From Streptomyces hokutonensis (GTDB lineage Bacteria; Actinomycetota; Actinomycetes; Streptomycetales; Streptomycetaceae): a stretch of 64,000 bases of DNA. The translations under genes and the position numbers were made by a program. Shown piece after piece: positions 8,299 to 16,819 of this stretch. Each line of letters opens with the position of its first letter. The first letter of the stretch is position 1. Below the pieces are notes generated by a model. The model ran no database searches, was not told the DNA's origin, and worked only from the letters and a program-made list of their open reading frames with translations. The stretch covers positions 62,001 through 126,000 of the forward strand of contig NZ_BARG01000053.1 of NCBI RefSeq assembly GCF_000376565.1, read 5' to 3'.

Positions 8299-9495
8299 CT
8301 AGACGACGCCTCGCGCGCGCAGTCCCGCCAGCTGTTCCTCCGTCACCCCGGCGAGCCCGCACAGGACTTCGGCGGTGTGCTCGCCGAGCGCGGGCGGCGG
8401 GGTGTAGCCCGCGACCGGGGTCGCCGTGAGCCGTATCGGATTGGCGAGCAGGGGCAGTGGGCCCGACACCGGGTCGTCGACCTCGACCAGCATCCCCCGG
8501 TGCCGGATCTGGGGGTCGGCGAAGACCTCCGGCATTTCGTTGAACGGGCCCGCCGGCACGTCGTGTTCTTCGAGGAGGGCCAGCCACTCGTCCCGGGTCC
8601 GGGTCCGCATGATGGCTTCGAGGACCGGCAGGATCTCCTCCCGGTGGGTGATCCGGGCGGAAGTGGTGGCGAACCGGGGGTCCTGGAGCAGGTCGGCGCG
8701 GTCGGCCGCCGCGCAGAACGCGGCGAACTGCTTGTCGTTGCCCGCGACGAGGAAGAGCGGCTTGTCCGCGCAGTGGAAGGCCTGGGAGGGGATTCCGCCG
8801 TAGCCGCCGTTGCCGCGCCGGCGCGGAACCTCCCCGGAGACCAGGTAGTTCATCGCGAAGTGGGACAGCGAGGCCAGTCCGCAGTCCAGCAGGGAGAGGT
8901 CGACGAGCTGGCCCTCGCCGGTGGCGTCCCGGTGTCGCAGCGCCGCCAGGACGGCCGTCGAGGCGTACAGGCCGGTGAGGATGTCGACCATGCTGACGCC
9001 GACCTTCATCGGCTCGTCGGGGTGGCCGGAGACGCTCATCATCCCGGACATGGCCTGGAAGATGCCGTCGTAGCCGGGGCGCCCGGCGTAGGGTCCGGTC
9101 TGGCCGAAGCCGGTGACGGACAGGTAGACCAGGCGTGGGTTGAGCGCCAGCAGGCTCTCGTGGTCGAGGCCGTACTTCGCCAGCGTCCCCGCGCGGAAGT
9201 TCTCCACCAGGACGTCCGAGCGGGCGGCGAGCGAGCGGATCAACTCCTGTCCCTCGGCGGTGGCGTGATTGACCGTCACGGACCGCTTGTTGCGGTTGCA
9301 GGAGAGGTAGAAGGCGGCGGTGTCCGTACCGGGGGCGAACGGCGGACCGTACGTCCGTGAGTCGTCGCCGGTGCCCGGACGCTCGACCTTGATGACCTCC
9401 GCGCCGAGGTCGGCCAGCATCTGGGTGGCCAGCGGTGCGGCCAGGATGCGGGACAGGTCGAGGACGCGGATCCCGGCCAGGGCGGTCGACGGCAT
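8299..9495 (-). CDS. CaiB/BaiF (class III) CoA-transferase
   Basis: A 398-residue class III CoA-transferase that moves CoA between carboxylates. The start MPSTALAGIRVLDLSRILA is diagnostic, followed by GAEVIKVERP, the CNRNKRSV stretch, and MVDILTGLYA near residue 170, where the family's catalytic Asp lies. ATG 9495 was preferred over an upstream in-frame extension that has no family similarity. The gene is divergent from the thioesterase at 9642, with an AT-rich promoter region between. It probably recycles CoA or activates an acid by transfer. Confidence 0.93.
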   Translation of the reverse strand: MPSTALAGIRVLDLSRILAAPLATQMLADLGAEVIKVERPGTGDDSRTYGPPFAPGTDTAAFYLSCNRNKRSVTVNHATAEGQELIRSLAARSDVLVENFRAGTLAKYGLDHESLLALNPRLVYLSVTGFGQTGPYAGRPGYDGIFQAMSGMMSVSGHPDEPMKVGVSMVDILTGLYASTAVLAALRHRDATGEGQLVDLSLLDCGLASLSHFAMNYLVSGEVPRRRGNGGYGGIPSQAFHCADKPLFLVAGNDKQFAAFCAAADRADLLQDPRFATTSARITHREEILPVLEAIMRTRTRDEWLALLEEHDVPAGPFNEMPEVFADPQIRHRGMLVEVDDPVSGPLPLLANPIRLTATPVAGYTPPPALGEHTAEVLCGLAGVTEEQLAGLRARGVV

Positions 9496-9519
9496 CGAGG
9501 TCTCCCTCTGTTCACAGGC

Positions 9520-9610
9520 ATCGAATGAGTTATATAAATAATACATCTGGCGCCCTGGCTGCGCCTCGGATGATTGCTTCAACTATCCAATTCATGTAAC
9601 TATATGGATC
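9520..9610. promoter_or_regulatory. AT-rich divergent promoter/operator region
   Basis: This short island is rich in A/T (TTATATAAATAATACAT near 9528-9544, and AATTCATGTAACTATATGG near 9589-9607) inside very G+C-rich DNA. It lies between the CoA-transferase start (9495, -) and the thioesterase start (9642, +). ATTCAT and ATGAGT words resemble those in the other promoters of the island. Divergent promoters with regulator sites are likely; the individual boxes cannot be assigned safely. Confidence 0.5.
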
Positions 9611-9641
9611 GGCTGACCGGCCGAGACCGGAGGGCGTGCGG

Positions 9642-10160
9642 ATGACCGTCGCGGCGAGGACCCTCACCGACCAGGAACAGCGCGAACGCCGCGAGTGGTT
9701 CCGGTCCCGCTGGGAGCGCGGCGTCGCGTTCAACCGCCTCTGTCGTCTGCGTATGGTCCGCTGGGACCCCGACGGCGTGGAGGTCGTCCTTCCCTACGTC
9801 GAGGCACTCTCCGCCCACGAAGGCGTCTTCCACGGCGGAGTGATCTCCGCGCTCATCGACACCGCGGGCGCGGGAGCCGTGATCGCCGGGCACGACTTCC
9901 AGAAGGGGAGTCTGCTCAGCACCGTCTCGATGTCGGTGCAGTACCTCGCGCCCGCCCGGGGCCCGGAGGCCGTCGCCTACGCGCGCTGCGTCCGACGGGG
10001 CCGCAGGCTGCACTTCGCCGACGTCGACGTGATGACCGACGGGATCGTCTGCGCACGGGGGCAGGTGGTGGTGACGATCTCCGGCGAGCGACCGGGCGTC
10101 GGAGAACCCATCGACTCCATCCGCCCCATCGACGCCATCGAACCGCTGACCGAGGAGTGA
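9642..10160 (+). CDS. PaaI-type hotdog thioesterase
   Basis: A 172-residue hotdog protein. The segment HEGVFHGGVISALIDTAGAG at about 60-80 is the PaaI-family signature, in which H-G-G lines the active site and Asp is the catalytic acid/base. It is expected to hydrolyse an acyl-CoA dead-end product and release CoA. ATG 9642 was chosen over GTG 9636 because the GGAGGG site at 9629-9634 is well spaced for it. It opens a rightward operon (hydratases, ligase, serine hydrolase) that extends to 14470. Confidence 0.85.
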   Translation: MTVAARTLTDQEQRERREWFRSRWERGVAFNRLCRLRMVRWDPDGVEVVLPYVEALSAHEGVFHGGVISALIDTAGAGAVIAGHDFQKGSLLSTVSMSVQYLAPARGPEAVAYARCVRRGRRLHFADVDVMTDGIVCARGQVVVTISGERPGVGEPIDSIRPIDAIEPLTEE

Positions 10161-10164
10161 CGCG

Positions 10165-11010
10165 ATGCCCGACGAACCCGACCGGGACCTGGTGCTCTAC
10201 GAGGTCGACGAGGACGGTGTCGCCACCGTCACCCTCAACAGGCCCGAGCGCAAGAACGCGTGGAGCCTCCCCATGGAGCGCCGCTTCTTCGCCCTCCTCG
10301 ACGAGGCCGCCGCCGACCCCGCCGTCCGCGTCGTGATCGTCACCGGCGCCGGCCGGGCGTTCTGCCCCGGCATGGACGTCCAGCGGCTGGAACAGAACGC
10401 GCAGCCGGGCCAGTCCCTCAACCTCCAGGCCCGCGTGCCCATGTACAGCAGGCGCAACATGCCCAAGCCGCTCATCGCGGCCGTCAACGGCGCCTGCGCG
10501 GGCATCGGCCTGGTCCAGGCCCTGATCTGCGACGTCCGCTTCGCCGCCCGCGGGGCACGCTTCACCACCGCCTTCACCCGCCGCGGCCTCGCCGGCGAGT
10601 ACAACCTCCCGTACGTGCTGCCGCGCGTCATCGGCCTGGAGAACGCCCTCGACCTCCTCCTGTCCGGCCGGGTCTTCGACGCCGACGAGGCGAAGCAACT
10701 CGGCCTCGTCAGCCGGGTGGTGGAGCCGGAGGACCTGCTCGACGCGGCCCGCTCCTACGCCCGCGACATCGCCCGCAACTGCTCACCGCGCGCCATGGCC
10801 GTCGTACGCCATCAGGTGTACGGCGACCTCGACCGGCCCTTCACCGACGCGCTCGCCCGCTCCTACTCCGCCATGGAGTTCTTCGCGGGCTCGCCGGACT
10901 TCCGCGAAGGGGTGGCCAGCTTCGTGGAGAAACGGGAGCCCAAGTTCGAGGGACTGCCCCCGGACTTCGACCCCGACGAGGCCACCCGCGACGCGTTCCT
11001 GCCGTACTGA
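10165..11010 (+). CDS. Enoyl-CoA hydratase/isomerase family protein
   Basis: A 281-residue crotonase with the N-terminal signature VTLNRPERKNAWSLPM, oxyanion segments TGAGRAFCPGMDVQRLE and VNGACAGIGLVQA, and FTRRGLAGEYNLPYVLPR, where the catalytic Glu is expected. The CPGMD variant is shared with the crotonase at 16820, so the two are probably close paralogues. It starts 4 bp after the thioesterase stop and is likely co-translated. Hydration of an unsaturated acyl-CoA intermediate is the default role. Confidence 0.92.
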   Translation: MPDEPDRDLVLYEVDEDGVATVTLNRPERKNAWSLPMERRFFALLDEAAADPAVRVVIVTGAGRAFCPGMDVQRLEQNAQPGQSLNLQARVPMYSRRNMPKPLIAAVNGACAGIGLVQALICDVRFAARGARFTTAFTRRGLAGEYNLPYVLPRVIGLENALDLLLSGRVFDADEAKQLGLVSRVVEPEDLLDAARSYARDIARNCSPRAMAVVRHQVYGDLDRPFTDALARSYSAMEFFAGSPDFREGVASFVEKREPKFEGLPPDFDPDEATRDAFLPY

Positions 11011-11025
11011 CCGAGGAGTTGGAAG

Positions 11026-11478
11026 ATGACAGGGCAGCCCTTCCCGGTCGAGGCCGGGCACATCCTGGCGTTCGCCCGGGCCATCGGTGACGAGGACCCG
11101 GCCTACGCCGGCGAGAGCGCGCTCGCGCCGCCCACCTTCACCATGGCGAGCGCCCACCACGACCCCGACTACCGGCTGCGGCCCAAGGCGGGCGAGGAAT
11201 GGTTCGGGTCCGGCGCCGGGCCCGGCGTGATGCCCGAGGGCGGTGGCGGGCTGCACGCCGAGCAGCACTTCACGTACCACCGGCCGGTGCGCGCGGGGGA
11301 GACCCTGTACGCCACCACCGTTGCCGGACGCAGCTGGGAGAAGCGGGGCCGCACCGGGCTGCTGCTGTTCAGCGAGCGCATCACCGAGTACCGCGACGCC
11401 GACGGCGAACCGGTCGTCAGCGCCCGCACCGTGGCCGTCGTGCCCGAGGGCCCCGCAACCCGGAAGGACGCGCGATGA
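11026..11478 (+). CDS. MaoC-like N-terminal hotdog domain protein (FAS1-type dehydratase half)
   Basis: A 150-residue hotdog protein of the MaoC N-terminal type. It has VEAGHILAFARAIGDEDP at about 5-25, an APPTFTMASAHHDP stretch, and the GGGGLHAEQHFTYHRPVRAG strand near 66-85. Such halves pair with a catalytic MaoC half to form a heteromeric hydratase (as with ChsH1/ChsH2 or HadAB). The partner here is the next gene, whose ATG overlaps this stop as ATGA. That coupling supports a 1:1 complex. Confidence 0.85.
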   Translation: MTGQPFPVEAGHILAFARAIGDEDPAYAGESALAPPTFTMASAHHDPDYRLRPKAGEEWFGSGAGPGVMPEGGGGLHAEQHFTYHRPVRAGETLYATTVAGRSWEKRGRTGLLLFSERITEYRDADGEPVVSARTVAVVPEGPATRKDAR

Positions 11479-11897
11479 GCCTGAGTGTCGACGACGTCAA
11501 GGTCGGCGAGACCCGCGAGAGTGTGCTGGTCGACGACCTCAAGCGCACCCGGATCGTCCAGTACGCGGGCGCGTCCGGCGACTTCAACCCGTTGCACACC
11601 GACGAGAAGTTCGCCACCGAGGTCGCGGGCTACCCCGGCGTCTTCGCCCACGGCATGCTCACGATGGGCATGACGGGCCGGGTCCTGACCGACTGGGTCG
11701 GTGTCGAGGCGCTGCTGACCTTCGGGGTGCGTTTCAAGGCTCAGGTGTGGCCCGGCGACACCCTGACCGCCACGGCGACCGTCGAGTCGGTCGAGGACAC
11801 GCCGGACGGCCCGGTCGCCCACTTCTCGCTGCGAACCGTCACCCAGGACGGCGCCGAGGTGGTCACCGGCACCGCTTCGGCCCTGCTGGAGCCCTGA
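11475..11897 (+). CDS. MaoC-family (R)-enoyl-CoA hydratase, catalytic half
   Basis: A 140-residue MaoC hotdog protein with the full hydratase motif YAGASGDFNPLHTDEKFA near residues 32-49, containing the catalytic Asp and His. FAHGMLTMGMTGR follows near 60. It probably forms a heterodimer with the hotdog half encoded directly upstream (ATGA overlap). It is expected to hydrate a trans-2-enoyl-CoA. The gene is followed after 4 bp by the acyl-CoA ligase gene. Confidence 0.92.
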   Translation: MSLSVDDVKVGETRESVLVDDLKRTRIVQYAGASGDFNPLHTDEKFATEVAGYPGVFAHGMLTMGMTGRVLTDWVGVEALLTFGVRFKAQVWPGDTLTATATVESVEDTPDGPVAHFSLRTVTQDGAEVVTGTASALLEP

Positions 11898-11901
11898 ACC
11901 G

Positions 11902-13353
11902 GTGGGCGGCGAGGCGGAGTTCACCTGGACGACGACGGTGGTCGCCGCCTACGACCACTCCCGTCCCGCCGTCCGGTTCGGGAACCTCACCTGGACCGGA
12001 CGCGAACTCCTCGACCGGGCGGCCGGCGCCGCCGACTGGCTGGACACCCTCGGCCTCGACCCCGGCGCCCCGGTACCCGCCCTGGCCGCCACCTCCGCCG
12101 ACGCCCTCGCGCTCGTCATCGGCGGCGCCGGCTCCGGCCACCCGCTCGCCCCGCTCGGCGTCCGTATGACGCCGTACGAGATCGCGGCAGTGGTCGAGGC
12201 ATCGGGAGCCCAACTCCTCCTCGCGCAACCCGAGTTCGCCGAACTCGGCGAACAGGTCGCCGAGCTGTCCGGCCGCCGGGCCGTTGTCGTCCCCGCACTC
12301 CGCCCGAGCACAAGGCCGTTGACCGCTGAGCCGGACGACCTCGCCGTCGTCCTGCACACCTCCGGCACGACAGGCCTCCCCAAGCCCGTCCGCATGACCC
12401 AACGCCGTCTGGCCGCCCGCGCCCGCGTCAACGGCCGCCTCTGCGCGCTCGATCCGGACGGTTTCTACGGGGGCAGCGCCCCCTTCCACCACATCGCCGG
12501 CCTCGGCAACATCGCCGTCGCCCTGGCCGCGGGCGCGCTGATCACCGGGTTGCCCCGCTTCACCGTCGAGGGCTGGGTCCTGCTGCGCGAGCTCGGCGTC
12601 ACCCACACCAGCATGGTCCCGGCGATGCTGGAGACCCTGCTGACGGCAGGCCAGGCACACCACGAGACGCTGCGGGTCCTCCAGTACGGCGGCGCGCCGG
12701 TCCGCCCCGACACCCTGCGCCGGACGTACGAGGCGATGCCCGGCGTCCGCATGCTCAACATGTTCGGGCAGACCGAGGGCTCGCCCATCAGCGTGCTCAC
12801 CCCCGAGGACCATCGGGAGGCGGTCGCCGGACGCACCGAACTGCTGCGGTCCGTGGGACGGCCCGCCCCCGGCGTCGAGCTGCGGGTGCGGGAGGCCGGA
12901 CCGGACGGCATCGGCGAGATCCACGCCCGCGCCGACCACTTCTTCCGGATCGACGCCGAAGGCTGGCTGCACAGCGGCGACTTGGGCCGAGTGGCCGAGG
13001 ACGGCTACCTCTACCTGTACGGCCGGGGCACCGACATGATCATCCGGGGCGGCGAGAACGTCCACCCGCTGGAGGTCGAGACCGTGCTGGCCGCCCACCC
13101 CGGCGTCGCGGACGTGGCTGTCACCGGCGCCCCCGACGAACGACTCGGCCAGACCGTCGTCGCCTTCGTCGTACCTGCCGACGCCGATGCCCCGCCCGAA
13201 CCCGCCTCGCTCAGGACGCACGCCCGCACCCGGCTGTCCGGATTCAAGGTCCCCGTCCGCTGGTGGTTCGTGGACCACCTGCCGCGCAACGCCAACGGCA
13301 AGGTCGTACGGCAGCGACTGCGCGAGCCCTGCCAAGGAGAATCACGTGACTGA
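11902..13353 (+). CDS. AMP-forming acyl-CoA synthetase (ANL superfamily)
   Basis: A 483-residue ligase, somewhat shorter than the usual 500-550 residues at the N-terminus. The P-loop HTSGTTGLPKPVRMT lies near residue 150, FGQTEGSP (A5 motif) near 287, GWLHSGDLGRV (A7) near 354, GRGTDMIIRGGENV (A8) near 374, and the catalytic Lys motif NANGKVV near the C-terminus (471). It would activate the pathway acid, or a partially degraded acid, as a CoA thioester. GTG 11902 is the apparent start. The stop is overlapped by the GTG start of the next gene. Confidence 0.93.
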   Translation: MGGEAEFTWTTTVVAAYDHSRPAVRFGNLTWTGRELLDRAAGAADWLDTLGLDPGAPVPALAATSADALALVIGGAGSGHPLAPLGVRMTPYEIAAVVEASGAQLLLAQPEFAELGEQVAELSGRRAVVVPALRPSTRPLTAEPDDLAVVLHTSGTTGLPKPVRMTQRRLAARARVNGRLCALDPDGFYGGSAPFHHIAGLGNIAVALAAGALITGLPRFTVEGWVLLRELGVTHTSMVPAMLETLLTAGQAHHETLRVLQYGGAPVRPDTLRRTYEAMPGVRMLNMFGQTEGSPISVLTPEDHREAVAGRTELLRSVGRPAPGVELRVREAGPDGIGEIHARADHFFRIDAEGWLHSGDLGRVAEDGYLYLYGRGTDMIIRGGENVHPLEVETVLAAHPGVADVAVTGAPDERLGQTVVAFVVPADADAPPEPASLRTHARTRLSGFKVPVRWWFVDHLPRNANGKVVRQRLREPCQGESRD

Positions 13354-14470
13354 CCACTCCGTCGTCGACCCTGAGAGCGTGGGGGTGGACCCGTACCGGC
13401 TGGACGTCCTGCTGCGCCGGATCCGGCTGGAGGTCGAGCACGGACCGCTGCCGTCGGCGCAGGTCGCCGTCGCCCGGGGCGGGCGCCTGGTGGCGTTCGA
13501 GACGTGGGGGAACGCCGGCCCGGACACGCGATACGTCCTGCAGTCCGTCGGGCGGTCGATCGTCGCCGGTGTCGTGTGGAAGCTGCTCGGTGAGGGACTC
13601 CTGCACCTGGACGAGCAAGTCGCCGCGATCATCCCGGAGTTCGCGCCGAACGGGAAGGAAACGGTGACCGTGGAGCAGGTGCTCACGCACACCGCCGGGT
13701 TCCCCTTCGCCCCCCTCGGGTACCCGAAGATGCTGGACCGCGAGCAACGGCTCGCCGCCTTCGGGCGCTGGCGGCTCGACACCCCGCCGGGCACCCGCTT
13801 CCAGTTCCATCTCACTGCCGCCGCATGGCTGATCGCCGAGATCGTCGAGCGGCGCACGGGGCTGCCCTTCGCCGACTACCTCCACGAGCGGATCACCCGG
13901 CCGCTGGGCCTCACCTCGATCGAACTCGGTGTCCCGGTCGACCAACAGCCCGGCACCGTCGCCCCGATGACCGCCACCGACCGCACCGACGACACCCAGG
14001 AACCCGACCCCTGGGGACCCTGGTACCTCGCCGACCCCCGCGTCCTGGCGGCCGGCGAACCCAGCCACGCCCTGGTCGCCACCGCCGCCGATGTCGCCCT
14101 GTACTTCCAGGCGTTGGAGCACTCGGGCCTGTGGAAGCCGGAGGCGGTGGCGGAGGGCACCCGGATCAGGTTGACCCAACTCCCGTACGGGGAGCAGATC
14201 TACGGGGGCGGCGGCAGTCGGCGTACCACCATGGGGCTGTTCGTGACGGTGGCCGGTCCGGACGCCGGCAGCCAACTGCCCTCCACCGGCTCGCCGTCGC
14301 TCTTCGGCAGCGCGGGCGCCGCGTACCAACTCGGCTTCATGGACCCGGAGTCCGGCCTGTCCTTCGCCTGCCTGAGCAACGGCTACCCGCTCTCCGGCTA
14401 CGACCACTCCCGGCGCGGCACGGCACTGCTCACCAACATCGCGAACCTGGCGGCGGACCTGGTCCAATGA
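13346..14470 (+). CDS. Beta-lactamase-like (class C/family VIII esterase fold) protein with altered catalytic motif
   Basis: A 374-residue serine beta-lactamase-fold protein. The motif that should be S-x-x-K reads SVGR (Ser67, Arg70) within YVLQSVGRSIVAG. The second motif, normally Y-x-N, is replaced in FQFHLTAAAWLIAEIVE. Other landmarks are intact: VEQVLTHTAGFPF, ERRTGLPFADYLHERI and the C-terminal GSAGAAYQLGFMDPE. The general-base Lys is thus absent, so hydrolysis may be lost or altered. An AAGGAGA site precedes GTG 13346, which overlaps the ligase stop by 8 bp, showing translational coupling with the catabolic operon. Confidence 0.85.
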   Translation: MTDHSVVDPESVGVDPYRLDVLLRRIRLEVEHGPLPSAQVAVARGGRLVAFETWGNAGPDTRYVLQSVGRSIVAGVVWKLLGEGLLHLDEQVAAIIPEFAPNGKETVTVEQVLTHTAGFPFAPLGYPKMLDREQRLAAFGRWRLDTPPGTRFQFHLTAAAWLIAEIVERRTGLPFADYLHERITRPLGLTSIELGVPVDQQPGTVAPMTATDRTDDTQEPDPWGPWYLADPRVLAAGEPSHALVATAADVALYFQALEHSGLWKPEAVAEGTRIRLTQLPYGEQIYGGGGSRRTTMGLFVTVAGPDAGSQLPSTGSPSLFGSAGAAYQLGFMDPESGLSFACLSNGYPLSGYDHSRRGTALLTNIANLAADLVQ

Positions 14471-14487
14471 CCTGGTCCGCCGCCAGG
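14446..14487. terminator. Stem-loop terminator overlapping a stop codon
   Basis: A perfect 14-bp inverted repeat (14446-14459 CCTGGCGGCGGACC and 14474-14487) with a 14-nt loop spans the stop of the serine hydrolase. It lies just before the convergent amidohydrolase end at 14505. It is a likely bidirectional terminator. Confidence 0.65.
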
Positions 14488-14504
14488 CGGGGGCATTTCA
14501 GGGC

Positions 14505-15686
14505 TCAGCGGCTGATCAGCTGCTGAGCGTTGTTGTACATGATGTCGTCCTGGACCGACTCGTCGAGTTCCGCGAGGAGCTTGCGGTAGTCGGCCGGGTT
14601 GGCGATGCCCTCCGCGTGCGGGAAGTCCGAGCCCATCACGATCGACTCGTGGTAACCGAGCCGCTTGACCAGGCTCGGGATGTCGTCCTCGGGATAGGGC
14701 ACCACACGGATGTGCTTGCGGAAGACCTGGCTGGGCCGCTCCGCCAACTGGCCGCCGATCCACGGGCCGTTGCGCCCCATGCCGCGGCTCTTGTCCATGT
14801 GCCGGACGAAGTGGGGCACCCACTCGGCGCCGAACTCCGAGACCAGGACGTTGATGTCGGGGAAGCGCCCGAAGAGGTTGTCGAAGATGAGCGCGGACAG
14901 CGTCTCCTCGATGGGGCGCTGGCCGTAGGTGTTCATCCACTGCCAGGCCGACATCCGGAAGTGGATCGGGCTCGCGTCATGGCCCCAGGCGGGGGCGACG
15001 TGCGAGTTGTAGTAGAACTCGCTGATGTGGTAACAGACGCTGGCCTTGGCCTCGTTGACCAGTTTCCAGAACGGGTCGAAGTAGGGGTCGCCCGGTGAGC
15101 GGCCGTACTGCGGCCCGGTCGGCAGCATGATGAAGCGGGCGCCCTTGTCCAGGACGTACTCCAGCTCCTTGACCGCGTGGTCCAGGTCGCGCAGCGACAG
15201 CAGCGCGGGGGAGTAGATGCGGTCCTGGTGGTTGAAGCCCCAGACCTCGTTCATGTAGCGGTTGAACGAGTGGTAGTTGGCGTAGAGCGGCTCGACGCCC
15301 TGCACGTACTCCTCGGCGACCAGTGCCCAGCCGCCCGGGTAGATGATCGTCTGGTCCAGGCCCTGCTCGTCCATGACGCGCAGCCGGGCCTCGCGGTTCT
15401 GGTACGACTCGTGCATCGGCTCGAACTGGTACGTCTCGTCGGGGTTGCCCGAGGCCATCGCCTTGAGCATCTCCTTGAGCGAGCCGGGCCGGTAGACCTG
15501 CCCGAACTCCGGCTCCAGACAGACCACGATCCGGTCTCCGGCGAGGATGACCTCGCGGCCGTCCGGGAGCGTCACCGGGGCCACCGCCTGGCCGAGGAAC
15601 TCCTTCGGGAGGTAGCGGGTGAAGGAGTCCCGTTCCTCGTACATGTGCTGGTCGCAGTCGAAGATTCGCTTGCGCTGTTCGGCCAT
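14505..15686 (-). CDS. Amidohydrolase family protein (Amidohydro_2, ACMSD-like)
   Basis: A 393-residue TIM-barrel metalloenzyme. The N-terminal metal motif D-x-H is seen as DCDQHMYEE (Asp12, His14). CYHISEFYYNSH near 179 and VMGSDFPHAEG near the C-terminus (about 350) supply further ligands and the catalytic Asp. Members act as decarboxylases or C-C or C-N hydrolases on aromatic and alicyclic acids. In a CoA catabolic island, a hydrolytic or retro-Claisen-like or decarboxylating step is plausible. ATG 15686 lies 25 bp downstream of the 32-bp element at 15712-15743. Confidence 0.9.
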   Translation of the reverse strand: MAEQRKRIFDCDQHMYEERDSFTRYLPKEFLGQAVAPVTLPDGREVILAGDRIVVCLEPEFGQVYRPGSLKEMLKAMASGNPDETYQFEPMHESYQNREARLRVMDEQGLDQTIIYPGGWALVAEEYVQGVEPLYANYHSFNRYMNEVWGFNHQDRIYSPALLSLRDLDHAVKELEYVLDKGARFIMLPTGPQYGRSPGDPYFDPFWKLVNEAKASVCYHISEFYYNSHVAPAWGHDASPIHFRMSAWQWMNTYGQRPIEETLSALIFDNLFGRFPDINVLVSEFGAEWVPHFVRHMDKSRGMGRNGPWIGGQLAERPSQVFRKHIRVVPYPEDDIPSLVKRLGYHESIVMGSDFPHAEGIANPADYRKLLAELDESVQDDIMYNNAQQLISR

Positions 15687-15711
15687 GGCCGTCGCCTCCG
15701 GACCCCAGATC

Positions 15712-15743
15712 TATTCAGTACGCCTCCTATAATTATCTAACTG
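15712..15743. promoter_or_regulatory. 32-bp AT-rich promoter/operator element, copy 2
   Basis: This is the second copy of the element found at 4619-4650, in the same orientation relative to the leftward gene it precedes (25 bp upstream of the amidohydrolase start, against 15 bp at copy 1). The block TATAATTATCTAACTG is identical in both. Conservation over 32 bp in unrelated surroundings argues for shared regulation rather than chance. Confidence 0.65.
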
Positions 15744-15846
15744 ATTCGGAGACGCAAGGGGTGAGCGTGGGAACGGCTCGGTGATCCCCGATCCGCGCGG
15801 TCGGGTGATGAGGGTCCGACCGGTCGGTGGACGAGGATCTGTCCGG

Positions 15847-16665
15847 TCAGTCGATGAGTTCGAGCACCGTCTTGGGACCGGCCCCGTTCACCACGTCGTC
15901 GGCGCCGCTGATGTGGCGCTGCCACAGCTTCTCGGCCTCGTCCGCCTTGCCGGACTCGATCAGACCGACCAGCCGCACATGGGCCCGGTGCCCCTTCAGG
16001 GCCTGCGCCTTCTGGGTCTCGGCGTCGGTGGCCGCCGCGGTGTACGAGGCGTTGGCCCGGTCGATGATGTTGCGGAGCATGCCGCACAGGAGGATCAGCG
16101 TCTGGTTGCCGGTCAGTTCGACCAGCAGGGCGTGGAAGGTGTCCTGCGCCTCGACCAGGCCGAGCGGGTCGTCCAGGACGGTCTTCTCGGCCGCCACCGC
16201 GTCCCGCAGTCGCTTGATGTCGTCCGCCGTGTGCTTGGCGGCCAGTTGACGCACGCACGGCGGCTCGATGACGGCCGCGGCGCGGTATACGTCCCCCAGG
16301 GTGGCGCCGCGGTATTCGAGGATCAGGCCGGCGAAGCGGGCCGCGACATCGGAGTCCGGCGCGCTGACTCGGGCGCCGCCGTGTGCGCCGCGCCGTACCA
16401 TGATCAGCGACTCCGACTCCAAAACTCGGAACGCCTCGCGCAGCGTCGGCCGTGAGATGCCGAACTGCTCCATCAGCCCCGACTCCGGCGGCAGCGCGTC
16501 GCCGGGCTTCAGCTCGCCCCGTACGATCTGGCGGCGCAGCTCCGCGGCGACCAGCTCGGCGGTCTTCGGGACACGTACCTGACGTCCGACGCGGCCACGC
16601 GCGGGGACGGGCACGGTGGGCGTTTCTGCGCGGGCTGCCTCGGCCACGGCGGGCTCCTCCGTCAT
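15847..16665 (-). CDS. GntR-family (FadR-type, FCD domain) transcriptional regulator
   Basis: A 272-residue regulator. An Ala/Pro-rich N-terminal arm of about 30 residues is followed by a winged helix (AELVAAELRRQIVRGELKPGDALPPE and SRPTLREAFRVLE, about 36-85) and then an all-alpha FCD ligand domain. The FCD metal/effector residues appear as EAQDTFHALLVELTGN near 168-184 and HRAHVRLV near 222. FCD regulators usually sense acids or acyl-CoAs and repress catabolic genes. It sits centrally in the island, is divergent from a crotonase gene, and has palindromic sites on both sides of its promoter region. It is the best candidate for the pathway regulator. Confidence 0.93.
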   Translation of the reverse strand: MTEEPAVAEAARAETPTVPVPARGRVGRQVRVPKTAELVAAELRRQIVRGELKPGDALPPESGLMEQFGISRPTLREAFRVLESESLIMVRRGAHGGARVSAPDSDVAARFAGLILEYRGATLGDVYRAAAVIEPPCVRQLAAKHTADDIKRLRDAVAAEKTVLDDPLGLVEAQDTFHALLVELTGNQTLILLCGMLRNIIDRANASYTAAATDAETQKAQALKGHRAHVRLVGLIESGKADEAEKLWQRHISGADDVVNGAGPKTVLELID

Positions 16666-16670
16666 ATAGC

Positions 16671-16686
16671 AAAATGAATCGTCTTA
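16671..16686. promoter_or_regulatory. Putative GntR operator, imperfect
   Basis: AAAATGAATCGTCTTA lies just upstream of the GntR start (16665, -). Its reverse complement matches the perfect palindrome at 16770-16784 at 11 of 15 positions. It probably serves autoregulation (inference). Confidence 0.45.
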
Positions 16687-16769
16687 GTGCATCGAGGGTA
16701 CCAGGTCAAGGTCTGGATGATCTTGAATCGGGGAGACCCGATCTGTTGCCAGTGCCGTGGTTGGGTATA

Positions 16770-16784
16770 TAGATGATTCATCTA
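16770..16784. promoter_or_regulatory. Putative GntR operator, perfect palindrome
   Basis: TAGATGATTCATCTA is a perfect 7-1-7 inverted repeat in the GntR/crotonase divergent promoter region, 35 bp upstream of the crotonase ATG. Its half-site TCATCTA resembles the TTATCTA words at 4640-4646, 15733-15739 and 20108-20114. Confidence 0.6.
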
Positions 16785-16819
16785 GCGATAAACCAACGCG
16801 GGCTCTGGGAGTGACCTCG

